From Paenibacillus sp. (GTDB lineage Bacteria > Bacillota > Bacilli > Paenibacillales > YIM-B00363), in the NCBI RefSeq assembly GCF_031177825.1, contig NZ_JAPSKE010000002.1, positions 1 through 64,000 of the forward strand: 64,000 bases of DNA. The letters are read 5' to 3'. Positions 26,053 to 34,826 of this stretch are shown here, in pieces. The position numbers and the translations under genes are program-made. The notes beneath the pieces were generated by a model that made no database searches, was not told the DNA's origin, and was given only the letters and a program-made list of their open reading frames with translations. How positions within the stretch are numbered: the stretch's first letter is position 1; each line of letters opens with the position of its first letter.

Positions 26053-28058
26053 TACATCACCCGCTTGAATAGTTTTTCGAGATCCCGCTTCGTAAAGCTT
26101 ACAACGATCGGGCGGCCGTGCGGGCACGTGAACGGGTTCTTGCAGGCGGCGAGGCGCGCGAGCAGCGACTCGAGCGCCGGTATCGACTGCGATTGGTTCG
26201 CCTTAATGGACGCTTTGCAGGAGCACATGATCGCCGACGCCTCGCGAATTTTCGCGACGTCGGGGCTGCGCTCGTTCAGCACCCACTGCGTCATCTCTTC
26301 GATGAGCGACGCCTCTTCGCCGTTCGGGAACCAGCTCGGATGGGACCGCACTTTAAATGTATTCCCTCCGAACGGCTCCAGATAAACCCCGACGCTCTCG
26401 AGCAGAGGCAATCGATCGCGCAGCGTCTGCGCTTCCGAAGACGTGAACTCGATCGTATGCGAGAACAACGTCAGCTGGCTGACCGCTTCCACGCTGCCGA
26501 ACTTTTGGTAGAACCTCTCGTAATTGATACGCTCGTGCGCCGCGTGTTGATCGACGAGGAACAGACCGTCTTCGTTTTGCGCGACGATATACGTACCGTG
26601 CAGCTGCCCGATCGGGTACAGATGCGGAAACCGCGGTCCTTCCTCCTCGATCGAATCCGCCGGCGCGGTCGCGTCCAGCGACGCGGCGTCCCGCTCCTCC
26701 GGCTCGGCTTCCGCCGCGGGCGGCGGCGATGGCGCCGGGGACGGCGCCATCGCCCGGAGCAGCCGCTCCGCGTCGCGCGGCTCCCACTGGCGCGCCGGCG
26801 CGGCCGGCATCGGCGCCGGAGAGCCGCCTCCCGACGCGCCGTACGTCCCCGCCGGCTTGCCGTACGGCGCCGCCGGCCGAGGCGCCGACCCGCTCTGCGG
26901 AGCCGGCTTGAACGCCGGCGGCGGCGCGGACGCCCCCGGCGAGGATGACCCCGGCGCGACCGCCGGACGCGCGTCGTACAGCCGCAGCGTCTCCTGCACC
27001 GCCTGCGGCTGCGACCCGGCCGGCGGCAGGACGCGGCGCTCCCGTCCCGCCATGCCGCTCGGAATGAGCGTTTCCCGCTGCAGCGCCGCTCGGACCGCCC
27101 GCTGTACCGCCTCCATGAGCTCCGCGTCTTTGCTGAAGCGCACCTCGAGCTTCGCCGGGTGGACGTTCACGTCGACGAGCGTCGGCTCCATCTCGAGCCG
27201 CACGATCGCGAGCGGGTACCGGTTGATCGGCAGCAGCGTGTGGAATCCGGCCAGGATCGCCTGCGCTACCTGGAAGTTGCGCACGTATCTGCCGTTCACG
27301 ACGACCGTGATGCCGTTCCGATTCGAGCGGGTCACGTCCGGACGGGCGATCCAACCGGAAATTTTATAATCCGGCGTCTCCGCTTCGACCGGGATCATTC
27401 GCTTCGCCGTGGCGGTCCCGTACACGGCGGCGGCCGCCTGCTGCAGATCGCCGTTCCCGGACGTGTCGAGCAGCTGCGTGCCGTTATGCTCGAGCCGGAA
27501 GGCGATATCCGGCCGCGACAGCGCCAGGCGGTACATATAATCCGTAATATGGCCGAGTTCGGTTTGGACCGTCTTCATATACTTCAGTCGCGCCGGCGTA
27601 TTGTAGAACAAATCCTTCACCCGGAAGTCGGTCCCGCGCGGGGCGGCCGCCTCCTCGAACGCAAGCTTCGCGCCGCCCTCGATGACGATGCGCCGCGCGA
27701 CGCCGTCGTCGCCGGCGCCGGACAGCACCTCGACGCGCGAGACGGCCGCGATGCTCGGCAACGCTTCGCCTCGGAAGCCGAGGCTCTTGATCGCGAACAA
27801 ATCTTTGCCTGTTCGAATCTTGCTCGTCGCATGCCGCTCGAACGCAAGCTCGAGATCGTCCGGCTCGATGCCGGACCCGTCGTCCACGACGCGGATGAAC
27901 TTGACGCCGCCTTCCTCCGCCGTCACGTCGATCGTCCGGCTGCCCGCGTCGATCGCGTTCTCCACGAGCTCCTTCACGACGGACGACGGCCGCTCGACGA
28001 CTTCGCCCGCGGCGATCTGGTTCGCGAGATGATCGTCCAACAATCGAATCTTACCCAT
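26052..28058 (-). CDS. mutL: DNA mismatch repair protein MutL
   Basis: A 668-residue GHKL ATPase with a C-terminal endonuclease. The ATPase motifs are KELVENAIDAG, DDGSGI, RGEALPSI and GTDFRVKDLFYNTPARLKY. A Pro/Ala-rich linker spans roughly 340-460. The endonuclease motif DQHAAHERINYE and later ACKASIKAN... and CPHGRP are present, so this is a nicking MutL as expected for a bacterium without MutH. The start at 28058 follows GGAGCGACC and overlaps the protease gene by 8 bases. Confidence 0.97.
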   Translation of the reverse strand: MGKIRLLDDHLANQIAAGEVVERPSSVVKELVENAIDAGSRTIDVTAEEGGVKFIRVVDDGSGIEPDDLELAFERHATSKIRTGKDLFAIKSLGFRGEALPSIAAVSRVEVLSGAGDDGVARRIVIEGGAKLAFEEAAAPRGTDFRVKDLFYNTPARLKYMKTVQTELGHITDYMYRLALSRPDIAFRLEHNGTQLLDTSGNGDLQQAAAAVYGTATAKRMIPVEAETPDYKISGWIARPDVTRSNRNGITVVVNGRYVRNFQVAQAILAGFHTLLPINRYPLAIVRLEMEPTLVDVNVHPAKLEVRFSKDAELMEAVQRAVRAALQRETLIPSGMAGRERRVLPPAGSQPQAVQETLRLYDARPAVAPGSSSPGASAPPPAFKPAPQSGSAPRPAAPYGKPAGTYGASGGGSPAPMPAAPARQWEPRDAERLLRAMAPSPAPSPPPAAEAEPEERDAASLDATAPADSIEEEGPRFPHLYPIGQLHGTYIVAQNEDGLFLVDQHAAHERINYERFYQKFGSVEAVSQLTLFSHTIEFTSSEAQTLRDRLPLLESVGVYLEPFGGNTFKVRSHPSWFPNGEEASLIEEMTQWVLNERSPDVAKIREASAIMCSCKASIKANQSQSIPALESLLARLAACKNPFTCPHGRPIVVSFTKRDLEKLFKRVM

Positions 28059-29505
28059 GGTCGCTCCACTCCAATACGACGCTGCTTCTCGACGACTTCG
28101 CCGATGCGTTCGGGAACGCTTTGGCGAAGGCGCCGATGTCGATATAGCCGGTTCCGTCCTTCAAGAGAAGTCCCGAACCCGCGGCGAACGACGCCGTTCG
28201 TCCTCCCCCGTCGATCGTCACCGCGCTCGTCGCGCCGTCCCACTTCGCTTCGCCGCCGGACAACGCCGCGAGCGCTTGCGACGGGACGTAGACGCGTCCG
28301 CCTTCGCGAACGACGTTCACGATCGTAGCGAACGTCGCGCCGTTGACGACCGTCTCGTACGACCGCAGCTCCGCGCGCAACTTCGCGACGCCGACCTCGC
28401 GCAGCGCCGTCGCCGTCGCGTCGAGCGGATGCGTCGCCGCCGCATCCGGCGTAATGCCTACCCCGTTGACCGGGTTCATCTTCGGCGTCAAATAATGCTC
28501 GATCGTCACCTTCAGCCCGCCGCCGCCTTGCAGCTCGATCAGCTGCTGGACGCTCCCCTTGCCGAACGTCTTCGCGCCGACGATCGTAGCGACGCCGTAA
28601 TCCTGCATCGCGCCGACGAACACTTCGGACGCGCTTGCGCTGTTGCCATCCACAAGCACCGCTACCGGAAGCCCGACTTTGCCGCCGCCTTCGATCTCGA
28701 CGGCGACTTCCACGCCGTTCCGATCGATCGTGTGGAGCAGCGGACCTTCCTCGATGAAAAACGACGCGACGCTTCGCGCCGCATCCAAGTACCCGCCCGG
28801 ATTGCCGCGTACGTCGACGACGATCGCCGTTAGCGACGGTTCGTTCGCGAACGTCCACATCGCATCGCCGAATCGAGCCGCCGTATCGCCCGAGAACGAA
28901 TCGATCCTGATATACCCGACGCCACCGTCCATCAGCTCATGGTTCACCGATGGAATGTGGAACGCCCGCCGCGTGACGACGACCGTCTTCTTCTTGCGGC
29001 TCGCCCCGTCAAGGACGTCCAGCTTCGCCTCGGTGCCCTCGAGCCCGAGCAGATCGTTCGTGATCTCTTCCAACGGATGGGACTTCACCGCCTTGCCGCC
29101 GACGGCGACGACGACGTCGCCCGCGCGCAGCCCCGCATCTTCCGCGGCCGAATCCGCGTACACGCGTAAGATTCTAAGTCCTTCGTCGGTCTGCGCATAT
29201 TGGATGCCGAGGCCGACCATCACTTGCTCGTAGGCGTCGTGCAGCGACTTCCACATCGCTTCGTCGTAATAAGCCGTATACGGATCGTTCAGCTCGTCCA
29301 GCATGCCCCGAATGGCCGCGTCCCGCAGCGCCTCACCGGACGTTCCCGAGACATGAAGCTCCTCGATATATCCGAACACTTCGTTCAGCTGTTCCGCGGG
29401 CGTCGCCGCCCCGGCGACCGCCGGCAGCGGCAGCGTCAGCGCCGCCGCCAACGCCGCGAGCCTCGTCCATCGTCTCCATGTCCCCGTTCTGTGCAGCTTC
29501 TTCAT
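28051..29505 (-). CDS. S41 family carboxyl-terminal processing protease
   Basis: A 484-residue exported protease of the CtpB type. It has a signal peptide (about 1-33), a helical N-terminal region, a PDZ domain (GLGIQYAQTDEGLRILRVYADS onward, about 97-180) and a tail-specific protease core. The catalytic set is probably Ser291 in NSASASE, Lys316 in TFGKG and Gln320. The last 90 residues resemble a copper amine oxidase N-like domain (GRVYVPSQALAALSGGEAKWDGATSAVTI). It lies between mutS and mutL with an 8-base overlap to mutL. CtpB proteins cut SpoIVFA in sporulation; whether this one does is unknown. Confidence 0.9.
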   Translation of the reverse strand: MKKLHRTGTWRRWTRLAALAAALTLPLPAVAGAATPAEQLNEVFGYIEELHVSGTSGEALRDAAIRGMLDELNDPYTAYYDEAMWKSLHDAYEQVMVGLGIQYAQTDEGLRILRVYADSAAEDAGLRAGDVVVAVGGKAVKSHPLEEITNDLLGLEGTEAKLDVLDGASRKKKTVVVTRRAFHIPSVNHELMDGGVGYIRIDSFSGDTAARFGDAMWTFANEPSLTAIVVDVRGNPGGYLDAARSVASFFIEEGPLLHTIDRNGVEVAVEIEGGGKVGLPVAVLVDGNSASASEVFVGAMQDYGVATIVGAKTFGKGSVQQLIELQGGGGLKVTIEHYLTPKMNPVNGVGITPDAAATHPLDATATALREVGVAKLRAELRSYETVVNGATFATIVNVVREGGRVYVPSQALAALSGGEAKWDGATSAVTIDGGGRTASFAAGSGLLLKDGTGYIDIGAFAKAFPNASAKSSRSSVVLEWSDHG

Positions 29506-29541
29506 CTGTCTCTCTCCCGCTTCGTCCCGATTGGGGTAGTC

Positions 29542-32199
29542 TTACGATAACGTCTTCTTCTTCAGCTCGAACAGAAAGTTCATCGCCTCGATCGGCGTCA
29601 TGTTCAATACGTCGGCCTGCTTCACCAGCTCCACCAGCTCGTCCGCCCGCGGATCTCGCTTCGGCACCGGAGGCGCGGCGTTCCAATCGGCGAACATGTC
29701 GAGCTGTTCGATGCCTCCGCCCGCGGCGCTTCCGCGGCGCTGAGGCTTCCCCCCGCCCGCGGCGGCCCCGACGGCGGCGGGCGCGGCCGCCCGCGCCTCG
29801 GCGGTCGCCTCGAACTCGTGCAGCAGCGCATACGCCCGGTCGATGACCGAGTCCGGCAGCCCGGCGAGCTGCGCGCAGTAGATGCCGTACGACGTATCGG
29901 CCGCGCCCGACACGAGCTTGCGCAGGAACGTCACCTGCCCGCCGCTCTCCTTCACCGCCATGCACGCGTTGGACAAATAGCGGAGCGAACCTTCTAGATG
30001 CGCCAGCTCGTGATAGTGCGTCGAGACGAGCGTCTTGCAGCCGACGTTCTCGTGCAGATGCTCGATGACCGCTTGCGCGATCGCCATCCCTTCGCCCGTC
30101 GACGTGCCGCGGCCGAGCTCGTCGATCACGACGAGGCTCTTCTCGGTCGCCTTCGCGATCATCGTCTGGATATCCTGCATCTCGACCATGAACGTGCTCT
30201 GTCCGCCGGCGAGATCGTCCGCCGCGCCGATCCGGGTGAACACGCGGTCGACGATCGGCACGCGCGCCCGCTTCGCCGGCACGAACGAACCGATCTGCGC
30301 CATGATCGAGATGAGCGCGACCTGCCGCATATACGTGCTCTTCCCCGCCATATTCGGCCCGGTGATGAGCAGCGCCCGCGTCTCGTCCATCGTCAGCCGC
30401 GTATCGTTCGCGATGAACGTGCCGCTCGTCAGCACCGACTCCACGACCGGATGACGGCCCGACTCGATGTCCAGGTCGAACCCTTCGTGTACGTCGGGCC
30501 GCACGTACCGGTTCGCCGCGGCGACGCTCGCGAGCGACTGAATCGCGTCGAGCGAGGCGAGCCGCTCCGCGAGACGCTGCAGACGCGGAATTTCCGCCGC
30601 GATCCTCTCTCTCAATTGTTGGAAAATGCCGTATTCGAGGTCGACCATCTTCTCCTCGGCTTCCAAAATGAGCGCTTCCTTCTCCTTCAGCTCCGGCGTG
30701 ACGTACCGCTCCGCGGCGGCGAGCGTCTGCTTGCGCTCATAGCGCCCTTCGGGCACCATGCCGAGATTCGCCCGCGTCACCTCGATATAATAGCCGAACA
30801 CCTTGTTGTATCCGATTTTCAAAGAACGAATGCCGGTCGCTTCGCGCTCCGCCTGCTCCAGCTCCGCGATCCACCGTTTGCCGCTCTTGCTCGCCTCGCG
30901 CAGCTTGTCCAAGTGCGCGTCGCAGCCGTCGCGGATGAGCCCGCCTTCGCGGGTCGACGCCGGCGGCTCCGGATGGACGGCGGCTTCGATCCAACCGCGA
31001 ATGTCCGCGCCGTCGTCCGGATCGCCCGAGATCGCGCCGAGCAGCTCCGATCCCGAGCCCCGGCTCAGCTCCATGAGCTCCGGTACGACGGCGAGCGTCG
31101 CGGCGAGCGCGTTCAGATCTCGCGCGTTGGCCGAGCCGTACGCGATGCGGCCGGACAGCCGCTCGAGATCGTAGACGCGCTTCAATAATTCGCGCATGTC
31201 CTCGCGCAGCAGCAGGTTTTTCTGCAGCGCTTCGACCGCGTCGAGACGCTGGCGAATCGCGCCCGCGCTCATGAGCGGCTTGTCCAGCCAGCGGCGCAGC
31301 AGCCTCGCCCCCATGCTCGTCGCCGTCTTGTCCAGCATCTCGAGCAGCGAGCCTTTCCTTCCGCGATCCCGCACCGTCTCGGTCAGCTCGAGATTTTTCC
31401 TCGTGAACGAATCTAGCGTCATGTAAATGCTAGGCTCATAGACGCGCACCTCGTGCAGATGGCCGAGCGATCGCTTCTGCGTTTCGGTCAAATACTGCAG
31501 CAGCAGCGCCGCCGCGGACCGATGCGCGCCATCGAGCCCGTCCAGCCGAAGCGCCGGGAACCGTTCCGTCAGCCACGCGCCGTCGTCGCCCGCGACGTGC
31601 TGCCGCTCCGTGTAGACGACGTGCTTGAGCCGCCCTTCCAGCGTCTCCTTCAGCCGGTCCGACACGTACGGCGGACAGACGACCTCCGTGACCGCGTACA
31701 CGGCCAGCTCGTCCGCCGCGTCCGGCGCGCTTTCCGTCGCGACCGCGTACAATTCGCCCGTCGTCAGATCGCAGGCGGCGATCGCCCACCGGCCGGAACG
31801 CTCGACGACCGCGGCCAAATAATTGTTGGCGCGCTCCGAAAGCGTCTTGCCGTCCATGACGGTGCCCGGCGTGACGACGCGGACGATCTCCCGCCGCACG
31901 ACGCCCTTCGCCTCGGCCGGATCCTCGACCTGCTCGCAGATCGCGACTTTATAGCCCTTCTCTATCAATCTAGCGATATAATTCTCCGCGGAATGATAGG
32001 GTACGCCGCACATCGGGATGCGGTCTTCCTCCGCTCCCGCGCCGCGGCTCGTCAGCGTAATCTCGAGCTCCCGAGCCGCCAGTACCGCGTCTTCGAAAAA
32101 CATTTCATAGAAATCGCCGAGGCGGAAAAACAAAAAGGCGTCCTGCGCCTGCGCCTTGACGGACAAATACTGCTCCATCATGGGAGTGATCTTAGCCAT
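29542..32199 (-). CDS. mutS: DNA mismatch repair protein MutS
   Basis: An 885-residue mismatch sensor. The N-terminal mismatch-recognition motif is FFRLGDFYEMFFEDA near residue 25-40. The ATPase domain has Walker A GPNMAGKST, the Walker B stretch VVIDELGRGTST and THYHELA. A low-complexity Ala/Gly linker precedes the C-terminal tail, which ends in IEAMNFLFELKKKTL and probably tetramerises the protein. ATG 32199 is the start; the open frame upstream to 32574 overlaps the next gene and has no family similarity. The mutL gene lies 1.5 kb downstream. Confidence 0.97.
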   Translation of the reverse strand: MAKITPMMEQYLSVKAQAQDAFLFFRLGDFYEMFFEDAVLAARELEITLTSRGAGAEEDRIPMCGVPYHSAENYIARLIEKGYKVAICEQVEDPAEAKGVVRREIVRVVTPGTVMDGKTLSERANNYLAAVVERSGRWAIAACDLTTGELYAVATESAPDAADELAVYAVTEVVCPPYVSDRLKETLEGRLKHVVYTERQHVAGDDGAWLTERFPALRLDGLDGAHRSAAALLLQYLTETQKRSLGHLHEVRVYEPSIYMTLDSFTRKNLELTETVRDRGRKGSLLEMLDKTATSMGARLLRRWLDKPLMSAGAIRQRLDAVEALQKNLLLREDMRELLKRVYDLERLSGRIAYGSANARDLNALAATLAVVPELMELSRGSGSELLGAISGDPDDGADIRGWIEAAVHPEPPASTREGGLIRDGCDAHLDKLREASKSGKRWIAELEQAEREATGIRSLKIGYNKVFGYYIEVTRANLGMVPEGRYERKQTLAAAERYVTPELKEKEALILEAEEKMVDLEYGIFQQLRERIAAEIPRLQRLAERLASLDAIQSLASVAAANRYVRPDVHEGFDLDIESGRHPVVESVLTSGTFIANDTRLTMDETRALLITGPNMAGKSTYMRQVALISIMAQIGSFVPAKRARVPIVDRVFTRIGAADDLAGGQSTFMVEMQDIQTMIAKATEKSLVVIDELGRGTSTGEGMAIAQAVIEHLHENVGCKTLVSTHYHELAHLEGSLRYLSNACMAVKESGGQVTFLRKLVSGAADTSYGIYCAQLAGLPDSVIDRAYALLHEFEATAEARAAAPAAVGAAAGGGKPQRRGSAAGGGIEQLDMFADWNAAPPVPKRDPRADELVELVKQADVLNMTPIEAMNFLFELKKKTLS

Positions 32200-32267
32200 G
32201 AACGTCAACGTCCTTCGTAGGTTATGTATCCGTTCATTATACCATGATCGCTCGCCGGGCGCAGAGG

Positions 32268-33725
32268 CTAAACGCGGTACGGCGGAATTTTCCACGCGGG
32301 TCTTACGTCTTGCCGTTCGTTCCAGGGCTCGGCTCGTGCGACGCGCCGCTTCAGTCCGTCGAGCGCCTTCGCGTACCGGGCGTAGCCCGCCGTACGCTCG
32401 AGCTCGCTCCAACGCGCGAGCGCCGCCGGCAGCAGCGTCTCCTTGTCGCCGGCGTAGTACGCCGCTTGCAGCTCCGGCCGTGCGAGCGGACGCTCCCGCA
32501 GCTCGCGGACATGCTCGCAGACGACCTTCGCGAGGGAGATGACTCCGAGCGCGACGGCCGGCGAGACGATCCACGAGGGGAGCGTCCGGTATTCGAAGCC
32601 GCCGTGGAATTGGCGGCGGAAATCGCCAAGCGCGCCATACCGAGGCCGCCGCCGCTTCGTGGGTTCGTCCTCGAGCAGCGCGAGCGGCAGCGCCATGTAG
32701 TTGTCCATGGCGCGCAGCAGATCGGCGTTGAGGGCAACGCCGCTAACATGGATATGCCCGCCGAGCGGAAGGCCCGGCGCGGGCATCCCTCCCGCCAGCC
32801 ATTCAAGGCTGGCGTCGTCTATCCGCGACGCGGCAAGCCGCATCGCGGCGTACAAGTTGCGGAGCAGCTCCCGCGGCTCGGCCGCAGGGGAGGGGCGCAG
32901 TTCCGCAAGCGGATAAACGATTTTATCGCCGATGCGCACGCTGTCGCAGCCGACGCGGCCCCTGCGTTCGAAATAACGCGAGGCCGACACGATTTTCCCT
33001 TCGGGTCCGGGCTTCTTCAGCACGAACTCCGGATCCATGCCGAGCAGCAGCGTTCCGCCGCCTTCGCCGGCGCGAGCGGCAGCGTCCTCGGCTTCCTGCA
33101 GCCGGTTGACGGCGGACGCGAACAACGGCGCGAACTCGCCGCTAGCTACGAGCGGCGAGGCGTCGACCGATACGACGTACGCCGCCCCGTCTTCTCCCGT
33201 GCGGACGCGAACGACGCCGTAATCGAGTCCGAGCGCGTACACCGCGCGTACGGCCGCGTGCTCCGCGCGTCGCTGCGCGGTCGGACGCGGCGCCTCCGCG
33301 GAAGCCGCCTCGCGCGGCTCCGAGGACGGCGGACGGCGGAGCGTCCCCGCGGCGAGCATCGGGCCGCCGACCGCGCCGGCCGCGAACGAACCGAGCGCCT
33401 CCAACCCGAACACCGGGACGACGAACGTCCGATAGATCGAGCCGCGAACGTCCTTCCCGGGCGGCAACGTGCGGATGCCGTGCCGCCGCAAGTCTTCCGC
33501 CGCGCGCCGCGCGTCCGACGCCCGCCGGACGGCCGAGGCAGGCTGCATCGGGCTTCCGACGCCTCCGGGCAGACGGATCGGCTTCGCGTCGCCGCGGAAA
33601 GATACGACCGTCCAAGCGGATCGGCCGTCATCCGGTCGCGGCGGCGCCGTGCCCGCCGGCACCTGCAATCGCCCCAGGAAGCGAGACAGCTCCGGCTGTC
33701 CCGCGTGAAGCACAAACACGCCCAT
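32268..33725 (-). CDS. Putative amidoligase-like protein (COOH-NH2 ligase type)
   Basis: A protein of about 485 residues between cotE and mutS. The C-terminal half has GMDPEFVLKKPG, LAELRPSPAAEPRELLRNLYAAM, GGHIHVSG and FEYRTLPSWI, a pattern of the amidoligase fold predicted to join carboxyl and amine groups with ATP. The N-terminal 170 residues are less conserved. The start is uncertain: ATG 33725, or GTG 33719 which sits seven bases after GAGGAG. Synteny with spore-coat genes hints at a spore-surface or peptidoglycan role, but this is inference. Strong GC bias marks it off slightly from mutS. Confidence 0.75.
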   Translation of the reverse strand: MGVFVLHAGQPELSRFLGRLQVPAGTAPPRPDDGRSAWTVVSFRGDAKPIRLPGGVGSPMQPASAVRRASDARRAAEDLRRHGIRTLPPGKDVRGSIYRTFVVPVFGLEALGSFAAGAVGGPMLAAGTLRRPPSSEPREAASAEAPRPTAQRRAEHAAVRAVYALGLDYGVVRVRTGEDGAAYVVSVDASPLVASGEFAPLFASAVNRLQEAEDAAARAGEGGGTLLLGMDPEFVLKKPGPEGKIVSASRYFERRGRVGCDSVRIGDKIVYPLAELRPSPAAEPRELLRNLYAAMRLAASRIDDASLEWLAGGMPAPGLPLGGHIHVSGVALNADLLRAMDNYMALPLALLEDEPTKRRRPRYGALGDFRRQFHGGFEYRTLPSWIVSPAVALGVISLAKVVCEHVRELRERPLARPELQAAYYAGDKETLLPAALARWSELERTAGYARYAKALDGLKRRVARAEPWNERQDVRPAWKIPPYRV

Positions 33726-33767
33726 GCTCCTCTTCGCCTCCTGCGGCATAAAGATTTTTTTCCCTTC

Positions 33768-33795
33768 GGAAAAACAAAGAGGGCTACCGCCCTCT
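33768..33795 (-). terminator. Rho-independent terminator after cotE
   Basis: On the minus strand AGAGGGC-GGTA-GCCCTCT is followed by TTGTTTTTCC. It separates cotE from the amidoligase-like gene, so those two are not a simple read-through operon. Confidence 0.85.
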
Positions 33796-33872
33796 CCCCT
33801 TACACCCGGCTGACATACGATGTGGTAAGTACGGGAAGATCCCCCAAGGAATCGGGCAGCGGCACCCTTTTG

Positions 33873-34439
33873 TTAATTCAGGTCGTCGTCGTCCAGCAGA
33901 TCGGCGTCAAGGTCGTCGAGATCGTCGTCTCCACCGGCGAAATCCACGGCCTTCTCGCCCCAATCGTCGCAACCGTTCTGGCACACGACGACGCATACCT
34001 TCGTCTCCGCGATCATCTCCACCTCGAACTCGCGCTCGACGCGAATGACGACGCTCGTGCCTTTGGACGATACGCTCGCTTCGACGCAGTTCGGTTCCTG
34101 CGTCGCTTCCGCGTATACTTCCTCCGTCGACGCGCGATGTTTCGGATCCACGTTGGAGAGCGGAACCAGCTCTACATAGGACACCGTCTCTTTCGCTACG
34201 TCGGTCTTCGAGTTGCGGTCGTACGAATACCAAATGTTGATATCATAAGTTCCCACAACCTCAATGCCGTCGCCGGATCGAACCGCTTCATACTGGTGGT
34301 TGATGATCCATGCCCCCAAAATGCTCGTGGGAAGGTTTGGCGGAGTCACGGTATGAGTCACTTGAGAGAACTTACGACCTTTGCCGCAGACCGCTTTCGT
34401 GATGATCTCACGGCACTGCAAATCGTTATCTGCAACCAT
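33873..34439 (-). CDS. cotE: Spore coat morphogenetic protein CotE
   Basis: A 188-residue protein that in Bacillus organises the outer spore coat. It has the CotE start CREIITKAVCGKGRKFSQ, the stretch SILGAWIINHQYEAV, YDINIWYSYDRNSKT and QEPNCVEASVSSKGTSVVIRVEREF. It ends in a highly acidic tail (DDDLDDLDADLLDDDDLN), as in Bacillus CotE. ATG 34439 follows GGAGGAGG with seven bases of spacing. The position upstream of mutS matches the Bacillus order. Mother-cell expression is expected, but no sigma-E/K promoter was assigned. Confidence 0.95.
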   Translation of the reverse strand: MVADNDLQCREIITKAVCGKGRKFSQVTHTVTPPNLPTSILGAWIINHQYEAVRSGDGIEVVGTYDINIWYSYDRNSKTDVAKETVSYVELVPLSNVDPKHRASTEEVYAEATQEPNCVEASVSSKGTSVVIRVEREFEVEMIAETKVCVVVCQNGCDDWGEKAVDFAGGDDDLDDLDADLLDDDDLN

Positions 34440-34560
34440 CTTACAACCTCCTCCATACAATCATTCAATTTCAATTGTATGCAGGACATTCGTCTATTGT
34501 GATAACTTCTTTTATTTTGTTTTTCCAAGCCCTCCTCGCGGAGGCCGCATCGCTATGTAA

Positions 34561-34582
34561 ACCGAGGGCGGAGCCCCCGGCG
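34561..34582 (-). terminator. Weak terminator-like hairpin after the YjcZ-like gene
   Basis: On the minus strand CCGGGGGC-TCC-GCCCTCGG forms a GC-rich stem with one non-standard pair, followed by only a short TTTACAT. It lies 15 bases past the stop codon. The missing T-run lowers confidence. Confidence 0.5.
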
Positions 34583-34596
34583 TCTTGCGTTCTTTA

Positions 34597-34692
34597 TTAG
34601 TAGAGCAACGTCCTGGAGATGATCACGAGCAGAATGTAGAGAACCAAAATCGCGCCGACCGACGTGAACACGCCGCCGTTGACTGCCGTCAT
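34597..34692 (-). CDS. YjcZ-family sporulation miniprotein
   Basis: A 31-residue protein, MTAVNGGVFTSVGAILVLYI followed by LLVIISRTLLY, read directly from the minus strand. One hydrophobic segment covers most of it, as in the YjcZ/SscA group of small spore proteins. AAAGGGGG lies nine bases upstream of ATG 34692. It sits between cotE and the carboxypeptidase, close to other spore genes. It is easily missed by gene callers because of its length. The family name rests on size and composition. Confidence 0.7.
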   Translation of the reverse strand: MTAVNGGVFTSVGAILVLYILLVIISRTLLY

Positions 34693-34791
34693 TCCGACGT
34701 CCCCCTTTCGCTTGAGATTTGTACATCATACGGCGGTCGGGGTCGTCTCGGGTGTGCGAATGCCCGGGTCGGCGAAAGTTGGGCGGCGGAC

Positions 34792-34818
34792 AAAAAAAAA
34801 GGCGCCCCGAAAGGCGCC
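34792..34818 (-). terminator. Rho-independent terminator after the M32 carboxypeptidase
   Basis: On the minus strand GGCGCC-N6-GGCGCC is followed by nine T residues. It begins 9 bases past the carboxypeptidase stop codon. Confidence 0.85.
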
Positions 34819-34826
34819 CCGCGAAC

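Noticed and set aside
32200-32574. An open frame upstream of mutS in the same frame
   Set aside because: It overlaps the amidoligase-like gene and lacks MutS similarity; MAKITPMMEQYLSVK at 32199 is the normal MutS start.
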